A DNA stretch of 31,275 bases from a virus: IMG/VR virus record IMGVR_UViG_3300047550_005039, positions 1 through 31,275 of that record. One strand, written 5' to 3'. The position numbers were made by a program, and so were the translations under genes. Shown here one piece after another: positions 1-6,085 of the stretch; the first letter of the stretch is position 1, and each line of letters opens with the position of its first letter. A model generated the notes under the pieces. That model searched no databases, was not told the origin of the DNA, and worked only from the letters and a program-made list of their open reading frames with translations.

Positions 1-538
1 CTTTCCAATCATAAAAAAATTTGTTAAGTGTTTCAATATACCAGTCACTTGAAATTTTATAAAAACAAGGATTAGCTAACATATCTCTTCCTAAACGAAT
101 TCCAATACCTATAGTAGGTTTAGTAAAAAATATATTATATTTGGCTTTTATTTTTTCGACATATGATTCATTAAATTCTAATAATTGATAGACCTTATCT
201 TTACAATTATCAAATGTGAGCTCGCTTTGACAATTACCTGTAATATCTATAATATCATCATTGTGGTTATAAAAAAATTGTTTCACGAAATTAGAATCGT
301 AGTCATCTGTCGGTAAAGTGAATTCAAGACTACCAACTATATCAGAAATTTCTGGAGGATTTTTCAAATATTTCCAAAGATAATAATCAGGTACTAATAG
401 TTTTCTTTGATACTTTTCGGCTAAACCGATAGCGAAAGAGTAGAAAAAAAGTTTATTACCTAATCTAACTACGTTGGAAGATATATTTTTACATGTAAAA
501 TATTTAGGACTATTTAATACCTGTTGAGCCAAACCCAT
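1..538 (-). CDS. GT11-like (alpha-1,2-fucosyltransferase-like) glycosyltransferase, partial, C-terminus beyond window
   Basis: An open frame of 179 codons runs off the left edge. It starts at ATG 536-538 inside the dUTPase gene (29-nt overlap), with AGGTGAG just upstream. The N-terminal stretch VVRLGNKLFFYSFAIGLAEK matches the GT11 pattern (LGNQ-F-YAFALALA) that opens the Rossmann-like fold. Near residues 145-175 the frame reads IGIGIRLGRD, then CFYKISSDWYIETLNKFF, which resembles the H-x-R-R-G-D GDP-fucose-binding motif followed by the Y-Y/W-Y helix of GT11 enzymes. The canonical R-R-G-D is degenerate here (R-L-G-R-D). Family members transfer fucose from GDP-fucose onto galactosides; the acceptor here is unknown. 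It is the last visible gene of a minus-strand run with two nucleotide-metabolism genes and another glycosyltransferase. The reading frame is certain; the family call is by motif only. Confidence 0.62.
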   Translation of the reverse strand, partial: MGLAQQVLNSPKYFTCKNISSNVVRLGNKLFFYSFAIGLAEKYQRKLLVPDYYLWKYLKNPPEISDIVGSLEFTLPTDDYDSNFVKQFFYNHNDDIIDITGNCQSELTFDNCKDKVYQLLEFNESYVEKIKAKYNIFFTKPTIGIGIRLGRDMLANPCFYKISSDWYIETLNKFFYDWK

Positions 539-1070
539 TCTCACCTCTGTCTTTTTCATCTACTGAATCTACTTTGATAAGTTCGACCCATTTACCGTTT
601 ATTACAGGACATAGAACCGCCTGTGCTATTTTTGTACCCTTAGATATATTAACCACTTCTTGAGTAGTATTGAAGACAATTACTTTTATCTCACCATTGT
701 ATCCTGAATCTATTGTACCAGGTGTATTTAAGACCGTTAAACCTTGTTTTAACGCTAATCCACTCTTAGGTCTTACTTGTATCTCAGTACCGTCAGGAAT
801 GTCAAATCTGAGACCTGTAGGTACTAATGCACGACCCATTGGTTGTAGTGATACATCTTCAGTTGAATGAAGGTCAAATCCTGAATCAGAACCATAGTTA
901 TACATGGGTTCTACGGCATCATCAGATATGACTTCATATTTTAATGGTTTACGGGGTTGATAGTTTTGGAAATCTCGCTCTAATTCATCCACATCAACAC
1001 CCATATCCAAAAGTAATTTTTTTAATTGTTCTTCTTCTTCAGGAAAGTACTCGTCAAAATGTTCTTGCAT
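510..1070 (-). CDS. dut: dUTP diphosphatase (trimeric dUTPase)
   Basis: This gene encodes a 186-residue protein. It hydrolyses dUTP to dUMP and pyrophosphate, keeping uracil out of phage DNA and supplying dTMP synthesis. All five trimeric dUTPase motifs are visible in order: SGFDL near residues 63-67, the PKSGLA stretch (motif 2, normally RSG), GTIDSGYNGEI (motif 3, with the catalytic Asp and Tyr), KIAQAVL (motif 4) and the C-terminal P-loop-like RGENGFGSTG (motif 5). An acidic N-terminal extension of about 42 residues precedes the usual domain; typical family members are about 150 residues. The ATG sits 1 nt beyond the stop of the upstream exonuclease, so the two are probably co-transcribed. 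Confidence 0.95.
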   Translation of the reverse strand: MQEHFDEYFPEEEEQLKKLLLDMGVDVDELERDFQNYQPRKPLKYEVISDDAVEPMYNYGSDSGFDLHSTEDVSLQPMGRALVPTGLRFDIPDGTEIQVRPKSGLALKQGLTVLNTPGTIDSGYNGEIKVIVFNTTQEVVNISKGTKIAQAVLCPVINGKWVELIKVDSVDEKDRGENGFGSTGIK

Positions 1071-1071
1071 T

Positions 1072-1782
1072 TTATTTTAAATCTTTGAATTTTATTATCA
1101 CATCAATTAGAACTCTTACGTCTCGTTCACAATATTCTGCGATTTCTTTTAGTTTATTTTGATACCAATATGCCGAGTGAACCTTTTCACCAGTCACTTC
1201 ACCATCTTTAGGTGATGGAACATCCATACAGGTACACATCAAATCTAATGAACCGATGGCGGTATAAGCGCCAAATTGCCAAACTTCTTTTGTGTCTATC
1301 GCCTTAATTTCCCAAGGCTTGGTATCATAAGATGGTAGTATTGACGGTGGCATTAGACCATTAATTACCATTCTTTTTGATATCATTGGAATATCAAAGT
1401 TTTTAAGATTATGACCACAAAGATGGAAATCCAATTTACCACATCTTTCAAGTAAGTTTCTAACCTCAGTTAACAAAGTATACTCATTGTCATTGGAAAA
1501 AGTTTGTTGTCTGATGTCTCCATTTTCTAAAACGAATGCCATACTAACACAAACAATCTTTGCAAACTCAGGAACCAAAGCGGTTCTTGTTTGGAATACT
1601 ATATTTTTTTGATTTTCTTTTATTAACGCATCCTCAGGAAAACGTTTCAAAAACCAATCATAGTATTTGTCAAATTGTTCTGCAATTTTCGGTTGATTCT
1701 TTTTACAAGAATCATAATCCTTTTCACAACCTACTGTTTCGATGTCCAAAAAAAGAATTTTGGTAATTGGTACTTTTATCAT
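1072..1782 (-). CDS. PolB-type 3'-5' exonuclease (DEDDy, DNA_pol_B_exo2-like)
   Basis: A stand-alone 236-residue exonuclease. Exo I is FLDIET with D13 and E15, Exo II is NLKNFD (N125 to D130), and Exo III is YCERD (Y217, D221), which is the DEDDy arrangement. The spacing and length fit the predicted exonucleases related to the PolB proofreading domain (PF10108-type). The predicted activity is metal-dependent removal of nucleotides from DNA 3' ends, in replication or repair. The phage polymerase at 14266 keeps its own exonuclease motifs, so this enzyme is an addition rather than a split-off proofreading domain. It lies between a glycosyltransferase and the dUTPase, with a 6-nt gap and a 1-nt gap respectively. 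Confidence 0.85.
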   Translation of the reverse strand: MIKVPITKILFLDIETVGCEKDYDSCKKNQPKIAEQFDKYYDWFLKRFPEDALIKENQKNIVFQTRTALVPEFAKIVCVSMAFVLENGDIRQQTFSNDNEYTLLTEVRNLLERCGKLDFHLCGHNLKNFDIPMISKRMVINGLMPPSILPSYDTKPWEIKAIDTKEVWQFGAYTAIGSLDLMCTCMDVPSPKDGEVTGEKVHSAYWYQNKLKEIAEYCERDVRVLIDVIIKFKDLK

Positions 1783-1788
1783 ATAAAA

Positions 1789-2928
1789 TTATTTTATTAG
1801 TGACTTATACCATTCAGCCCTTGTTTTAGTTACGATTCTCAAATCGTAGGTATCCTTGACTGTTTCGTATAATCTTTCACCCAAATCTACGACAAAATTT
1901 CGATTATTGCTCAATTTTTTTATAAATTTACCCCAATCACTATGATTTCTATTTTCATCAACCAATAAAGCGTTTCCATCAGTAAATTCACCATTCTTCA
2001 AAGCATGTTTTAAATCTAAAGTATAAGGACCGATATTCGATGCAATCAATGCTTTCTTATAAAAACCCGCTTCGATAACCTTAAGTTGTGATTTCATTCG
2101 ATTGAACATGTGGTTCTTAATCGGTGCAATAGATACGTCAAACTTAGAATAGTTTTTCGCATACATCTGAACTGGTCTTGTCCATACCCTTACATATGGT
2201 TGGTCATACATATTTGGATAATCTTCTTCTTTGAATTTTTGAAGATGTTTAATATAATCTTCAGACATTCCTTGATAGTTAGATGTAATAATTTTTTCAT
2301 ATGTACTCCAAACCGTTTCTTCAGGTTTAATTGGTCTTTGACTTTGTTCACCTGTTTCTTGATTTATTTGAGTAACCATACCTCTTGTATCAAAACCGCA
2401 AAGATAGAACTGTAAATTCTTTCTATCGTCATCATTTAATTTGCTTAATGAACTTTCAATTAACATTAAATCATGAAGATGTGAAGAACCACCTAACCAA
2501 CCAACTCTCAATCTATCACTTGGTAATGTAGGTTCACTAAATTGTGGTTCAGTAGGGTCAATTGCATTAGGTATTACAACTACATTTTTATTAAACTTAG
2601 ATATTTCATCGGCAAATAACTTTGTTGTGGTTATAACATACTCAGCCGATTTAAGGTTGTTAACTATCTTTTCATTTATCTTATGTGTCTTGATAAGATG
2701 ATGAATAGGGTGCTCTGTACCAGGCATCCAATAGTCGTCTATATCAACAATAGTGACAATACCTTGACCTCTTAACCATTTAAGAATGTCAGGTGTTTGT
2801 TCATATGTTTGACCAATATTTCTATGGATATGAACAATTTGATATTTTTTCCAATAATCTGGGTTTTGGAATTTTGGTTCGTAATCGATTTCAACGTGGA
2901 AGTCCTCAGGATAAAGTTTTTGTAACAT
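1789..2928 (-). CDS. GT4-like glycosyltransferase, main (3') part of an interrupted gene
   Basis: Read from ATG 2926-2928 this gives 379 residues. Features of GT-B glycosyltransferases (group 1/GT4-like) include IVHIHRN, VDIDDYW, a central VVVIPNAID linker, LRVGWLGGSS at the start of the second Rossmann domain, and a C-terminal part with LKVIEAGFYKKALIASNIGP, the E-A-G donor-binding region. Hence it should transfer a sugar from a nucleotide-sugar. This ATG is probably not the natural start. Same-frame coding continues upstream as KYRSVDPHV and, beyond a 45-nt stop-containing block, as an opening NVLVLPSDKTGVG that supplies the missing first beta strand and glycine loop. The natural gene would begin at 3084 and encode about 416 residues if the block is skipped. 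Without recoding, the product lacks the N-terminal strand. Confidence 0.85.
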   Translation of the reverse strand: MLQKLYPEDFHVEIDYEPKFQNPDYWKKYQIVHIHRNIGQTYEQTPDILKWLRGQGIVTIVDIDDYWMPGTEHPIHHLIKTHKINEKIVNNLKSAEYVITTTKLFADEISKFNKNVVVIPNAIDPTEPQFSEPTLPSDRLRVGWLGGSSHLHDLMLIESSLSKLNDDDRKNLQFYLCGFDTRGMVTQINQETGEQSQRPIKPEETVWSTYEKIITSNYQGMSEDYIKHLQKFKEEDYPNMYDQPYVRVWTRPVQMYAKNYSKFDVSIAPIKNHMFNRMKSQLKVIEAGFYKKALIASNIGPYTLDLKHALKNGEFTDGNALLVDENRNHSDWGKFIKKLSNNRNFVVDLGERLYETVKDTYDLRIVTKTRAEWYKSLIK

Positions 2929-2955
2929 TACGTGAGGGTCTACTGACCTATATTT

Positions 2956-3009
2956 ACCTTTTAATTTTCCCCCACCCTCTTACGAAAGTGGGGGTTCCGC
3001 ACCAACCCC
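2956..3009 (-). promoter_or_regulatory. Hairpin block with the stop codon in a GNRA loop, between two GGT codons; bypass or recoding candidate
   Basis: In the mRNA sense, arms 2984-2994 and 2969-2979 pair over 11 bp (nine Watson-Crick pairs, two G-U) and close on a GUAA tetraloop at 2980-2983. The in-frame UAA stop is the last three bases of that loop. A GGT codon lies 6 nt before the stem (3001-3003), and another GGT lies 10 nt after it (2956-2958), preceded by A-rich sequence. Skipping from the first GGT to the second removes 45 nt including the landing codon and joins TGVG to KYRS. A competing 6-bp hairpin, GGGGTT/AACCCC, pairs 3004-3009 with 2991-2996. The layout recalls T4 gene 60 bypassing (matched Gly codons, stop and hairpin between). 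The function is inferred. Confidence 0.5.
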
Positions 3010-3084
3010 TGTCTTATCTGATGGGAGAACCAACACATTGATTTTCTCACCAGACTTAGGAGTCGGATTAATCTGATTTGACAT
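2980..3084 (-). CDS. 5' fragment of the GT4-like glycosyltransferase gene, ending at an in-frame TAA
   Basis: A 34-codon frame from ATG 3082-3084 to TAA 2980-2982, in the same frame as the main glycosyltransferase ORF. Its residues 17-28 (NVLVLPSDKTGVG) look like the first beta strand and glycine-rich loop of a GT-B enzyme. The open frame resumes after the stop and runs into KYRSVDPHV and the 379-residue body. Residues 29-34 (AEPPLS) and the codons just after the stop come from the hairpin block and look foreign to the fold. It is therefore the true 5' end of the gene rather than a separate peptide. It could also be read as a broken gene. Confidence 0.6.
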   Translation of the reverse strand: MSNQINPTPKSGEKINVLVLPSDKTGVGAEPPLS

Positions 3085-3195
3085 ATTTTATTATATTTAA
3101 TTTATTATTTTGATGTAATTAGATGTGTTTTCAAATTACTTTCAAAGTATAACCCAAAGTTTTAATTAAATCAATTTCAATCTAAAATTTTTTAA

Positions 3196-3221
3196 ATAAA
3201 AAACCCCTCATAGAAGAGGGG
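3196..3221 (-). terminator. Rho-independent terminator of the 6037-3249 operon
   Basis: On the minus strand CCCCTC and GAGGGG (3216-3221 with 3204-3209) form a 6-bp stem with a 6-nt loop, followed at once by a run of T residues. It lies 28 nt past the stop of the last gene of the operon, and separates that operon from the glycosyltransferase-dUTPase run. Confidence 0.8.
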
Positions 3222-3248
3222 AAGGGGATAATAGGATATATAATTATG

Positions 3249-3818
3249 TTATTTAACCTTTTTAACTTTAGATATTTTACCTTCGAATATATGTTGACCC
3301 ACTTTTATCACAACAGTTTCATTTGTCTTACTTGTTGATTCAAGAATCAAACCATTTTCCTTCAATACTTCTTCAACAACTTCTCTCATCATTTGTTTTA
3401 ACTCTGATGGGTTGTTTTTAACTGTGGATTTTTCTTCTTTCAATTGTTGTGGTTGATTCTTATTACCCATTAGTTTTGTTGCTTTCTCAATTAATTCATC
3501 AGAAAGAACAGGACCTCCACCCATAAGAGGGTTTGTAGGAGTTATTGGGTTTTCAATCATTAGACGTTTTATTTCGTCAGGTAATCTTGAATTTAATATT
3601 TTATCTTTAGATAAAGGTTGTGTTGGATTTACCGTTTGTTGAGAACTTTCTTGAATGAACTCTTGTGGTAAATTATATGTTGGATTCGGACTTTCAAAAG
3701 TTTGAACTTCAGGTATATTAACATTATAATTTCCTGCACCTTGTTGTCCTCTTGGCATTCCGTTGTGTCTATCCATCAAAGCTTTTGACACCGCCAATTT
3801 TTGCATTAAATCACTCAT
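3249..3818 (-). CDS. Hypothetical protein, last gene of the late-type minus operon
   Basis: This 189-residue protein was not recognised. The N-terminus (MSDLMQKLAVSKALMDRHNG) is helical. Residues about 25-75 are Pro/Gln/Asn-rich and probably unstructured. A helical acidic segment (MMREVVEEVLKENG) follows, and the end is a short basic beta-like tail (VVIKVGQHIFEGKISKVKKVK region). There is no signal peptide or membrane segment. It follows the WYL-like gene with a 1-nt gap and is followed by a strong terminator, so it is co-transcribed with the four genes upstream. Because the operon begins at a TATTTAT element, a virion or assembly role is possible, but the sequence does not show it. Confidence 0.7.
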   Translation of the reverse strand: MSDLMQKLAVSKALMDRHNGMPRGQQGAGNYNVNIPEVQTFESPNPTYNLPQEFIQESSQQTVNPTQPLSKDKILNSRLPDEIKRLMIENPITPTNPLMGGGPVLSDELIEKATKLMGNKNQPQQLKEEKSTVKNNPSELKQMMREVVEEVLKENGLILESTSKTNETVVIKVGQHIFEGKISKVKKVK

Positions 3819-3819
3819 A

Positions 3820-4482
3820 TTATTGATTCGTTTTTTCTTGTTTTATTCTGTCTTGGTTTTGACCGATTAGTTTTGCTGATTCGATTTTAAGAGTATTTTT
3901 TTCATCACCAGTTAATGGTCGTTTCAAAACATCTTGTATTTTCTTGTATATCCTACCATATATTTCCGCAGCTTTGGTAAAGTCAGCACTTTGTAATGCT
4001 TGAACCCCTCTTCTATTGAAGATGTCATTAACAAGTTCAGTAAGTGCCGTATTAACAATTTGAGGTAATTGTGTTTTAATAAGGGTATCCAATTGTGTTG
4101 TATCGAATTTAGCGTTTATGATAACACTAACCATAGTCTTATCTCCATCAAAATTATAGTTAGGTCTTGGTTCATTGTAAATTTCACCAGTCGGTTTTGA
4201 CGATAAAATTTTATCTAATCTAAATAATCTCCAACTCGGTAAAGGTTGTTCTCCCTTATATGCGGTATGAGAAGAACCTTCTCTATCCCAAGCTCTTAAA
4301 ACTTTATTGTTGGCTTTACTAACACCCAAACAAACAGGTTCGATTTCTCTCAAACCTCTACCACCTGGTTCATCACCATCATAATAGATTACCAAAACCT
4401 TACGGTTTTTGATGGCATCTACCACATCTTGGTAAGATACTTGTTCATTTAAAAGTCCAACTAATGTTTTAAATAATCTCAT
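3820..4482 (-). CDS. WYL-like domain protein with capsid-targeting-like leader
   Basis: A 220-residue protein. Residues about 17-95 look like a WYL domain: a helix (YQDVVDAIKNRK), VLVIYYDGD, the REIEPVCLGV strand, VLRAWDREG, then WRLFRLDKI, matching the family order I-x-x-A-I, Y, R-x-V-x-P, Y-L-x-A and R-x-F-x-L-D-R-I. WYL domains are ligand or nucleic-acid sensing modules, usually attached to an HTH; no HTH is seen. The C-terminal half is predicted helical and unrecognised. The first 14 residues, MRLFKTLVGLLNEQ, end in L-N-E-Q, like the leader on the LRR and metallopeptidase proteins. The gene overlaps the preceding stop by 1 nt. Confidence 0.65.
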   Translation of the reverse strand: MRLFKTLVGLLNEQVSYQDVVDAIKNRKVLVIYYDGDEPGGRGLREIEPVCLGVSKANNKVLRAWDREGSSHTAYKGEQPLPSWRLFRLDKILSSKPTGEIYNEPRPNYNFDGDKTMVSVIINAKFDTTQLDTLIKTQLPQIVNTALTELVNDIFNRRGVQALQSADFTKAAEIYGRIYKKIQDVLKRPLTGDEKNTLKIESAKLIGQNQDRIKQEKTNQ

Positions 4483-4772
4483 TAGAAATCAGGATAAGTC
4501 TTGTTAGCGTTGAATTTGTTAATTACGATTTCTTTTTTTCTTTCGATATTATCTGTTTTATTTCCCGCCGCATCGTTATAAACATCTAAATCACCACCAG
4601 TACCTTTACCTTGTTCATCACCCGTTGCCAAAGCGTCAGGATTGGTAGATGAATATTGGTTTGATGTGTTATAATCGTTTCTTGGAAATAATTTTTTTCT
4701 TTCAAGATTAGCAACTCTCGTAAGTTCGTTATCTTCGCTTTGAGCTAAATCGATTGGTTCTTGTTGTGCCAT
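4482..4772 (-). CDS. Hypothetical small polar protein
   Basis: This 96-residue protein is unrecognised. It is strongly polar and Asn/Asp/Gly/Lys-rich, with no hydrophobic core segment long enough for a membrane helix, and is probably largely disordered. It fits tightly into the operon: the start is 1 nt from the preceding gene's stop, and the stop overlaps the next start by 1 nt. That packing is the main argument that it is real. Confidence 0.65.
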   Translation of the reverse strand: MAQQEPIDLAQSEDNELTRVANLERKKLFPRNDYNTSNQYSSTNPDALATGDEQGKGTGGDLDVYNDAAGNKTDNIERKKEIVINKFNANKTYPDF

Positions 4773-4773
4773 T

Positions 4774-5187
4774 TTATATTATTTTTGATATTAAGTCGTT
4801 TATTCTTTTTAAACTTTCAGTTATTTTGATATCATCAATGGATTTACCATGTTCTTTACTCGGTCTATTCATTGTTCTCAAATCATCTTTCTCATGAGGT
4901 TTGATATGTGAGTTCGTAACTCCCGCTTCTAATTTTGCATCTTTAGATACATCTAAACCACTTCGGTCAATTTGTAATGTTTGGTTAATCCAATTGTAAA
5001 AAATATCACCACCCAAAACATTTTTTTCATTATGTTCCATTCTGTGTTTCAATTTTTTCAATAAAGAATATGAAATTGTTTTGGTATTCAATAAATTATT
5101 GATAGTCTCATTAGATTTATATTTCACGAGATTATTCAATATTGATTGTGGTATGGGATAATTTTTACCGTATAAATCTTTATTCAC
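4774..5187 (-). CDS. Hypothetical protein
   Basis: This 137-residue protein was not recognised. Residues 10-60 are predicted helical (SILNNLVKYKSN, YSLLKKLKHRME). The middle is polar, and the tail KITESLKRINDLISKII is an amphipathic helix. It overlaps the end of the upstream gene by 8 nt, consistent with translational coupling in the five-gene operon. Confidence 0.68.
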   Translation of the reverse strand: MNKDLYGKNYPIPQSILNNLVKYKSNETINNLLNTKTISYSLLKKLKHRMEHNEKNVLGGDIFYNWINQTLQIDRSGLDVSKDAKLEAGVTNSHIKPHEKDDLRTMNRPSKEHGKSIDDIKITESLKRINDLISKII

Positions 5188-6037
5188 TTTTCAATAATTT
5201 AATTAATTGAGATAATGATAATCCTTCTTTATCTGCCATTTTTTTTAAAGTCTGAATATTTTTTTTCAAAATTTTCGAAACTTTCTCTTCTTTATTTTTA
5301 ACGTCTGAATCACCTGTTTTCTTTTTCAATAGAATATCCTCAACCATTTTAATCATTTCCATTCTTTCCATTTCAGAAAGAGTCATTCTATCTATAAAAC
5401 CTTTTTTGTTTTTAATACTTTTTGGTGCTTTCTTTGTTTTTTTTCCGTAAGGGTCTTTTCCAAATTGTTTTGTTCTATCAACAGCTTCATCAGGATTCAT
5501 TCCCATTTTTTTGATTAGATAATTGTAGGTCTGTTTACCATCCATATCTTTTGTTTCTTCATAACCGAATGCTTCAGAATAGTCCACTTCATTAACCACT
5601 TCTTCAGAACCTTCTTCAGATTCACCATAATACTTTCTATATCCTCTTGTGACAGGGTTATTTGTCATTCTACCCATAACAACAGTTTGGTCAGTTGTCT
5701 TTTTAGGTGTTAATCCCATATCCAGTATTGGTATTTTGGAACTACTCATAGTACCGTCACTATTTACCAACTCACCAATCTCTTCTTTTTCCTTTTTCGC
5801 ACTTGTAAAATATTTTTTAATAGCGTCTTTTGTTTTCAATTTCTTTTGTCTTAAGATTTGAGAAACCCCCTTTTTAACCTTATCAGTTTCTTTTTTCTCA
5901 AAATCAATTTTCTCATCGATTTTTCTTGATTCTGTTAAAGTTTCCGAAATTGCGTAGTATAATGATATCTTATTTTCCTTCTCCGTAAGGTAGAAATAAT
6001 AAGGTTTAGAAAAATATTCTTTATTAAATTCAATCAT
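5180..6037 (-). CDS. Hypothetical Lys/Glu-rich protein, first gene of the minus operon
   Basis: This 285-residue protein was not recognised. It has an aromatic-rich N-terminus (PYYFYLTEKENK), a highly charged helical region (residues about 40-95) and a central part with repeated acidic runs (ESEEGSEEVVNE). A Lys-rich block containing DPYGKKTKKAPKS follows, then two C-terminal helices (ERMEMIKMVEDILLKKK and KKNIQTLKKMADKEGLSLSQLIKLLK). The charge pattern would suit a scaffold, core or DNA-associated protein, but nothing is diagnostic. The ATG is 15 nt downstream of a TATTTAT element that is divergent from the one serving the gene at 6086. Confidence 0.7.
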   Translation of the reverse strand: MIEFNKEYFSKPYYFYLTEKENKISLYYAISETLTESRKIDEKIDFEKKETDKVKKGVSQILRQKKLKTKDAIKKYFTSAKKEKEEIGELVNSDGTMSSSKIPILDMGLTPKKTTDQTVVMGRMTNNPVTRGYRKYYGESEEGSEEVVNEVDYSEAFGYEETKDMDGKQTYNYLIKKMGMNPDEAVDRTKQFGKDPYGKKTKKAPKSIKNKKGFIDRMTLSEMERMEMIKMVEDILLKKKTGDSDVKNKEEKVSKILKKNIQTLKKMADKEGLSLSQLIKLLKSE

Positions 6038-6052
6038 GTCGATTATTTTTAT

Positions 6053-6059
6053 ATAAATA
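6053..6059 (-). promoter_or_regulatory. TATTTAT element (late-promoter candidate) upstream of the 6037 operon
   Basis: The minus strand reads TATTTAT followed by an A/T-rich stretch, 15 nt before ATG 6037. It is back to back with the plus-strand copy at 6073-6079, separated by 13 nt, forming a divergent promoter pair. Confidence 0.55.
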
Positions 6060-6072
6060 CTTAGAAAGTGAG

Positions 6073-6079
6073 TATTTAT
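6073..6079 (+). promoter_or_regulatory. TATTTAT element upstream of the LamG-like virion gene
   Basis: It lies 6 nt before the ATG at 6086. Its position argues for that ATG over the GTG at 6068, since the latter would place the element inside the coding region. If it acts as a -10 box, the message would be nearly leaderless. Confidence 0.55.
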
Positions 6080-6085
6080 CTATGT

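Noticed and set aside
2793-3041. Plus-strand 82-codon frame across the hairpin block
   Set aside because: It is opposite the glycosyltransferase frame, has no recognisable protein character, and both sides of the block read well on the minus strand.
3085-3195. Bacteroidota-type sigma promoter (TTG / TAnnTTTG) before the glycosyltransferase gene
   Set aside because: TATACTTTG near 3150-3160 is only an approximate match with one base too few in the spacer; not enough to annotate.
6068-6085. GTG start for the LamG-like protein
   Set aside because: It would translate through the TATTTAT element; ATG 6086 begins the polar NINQYNF sequence with normal spacing.
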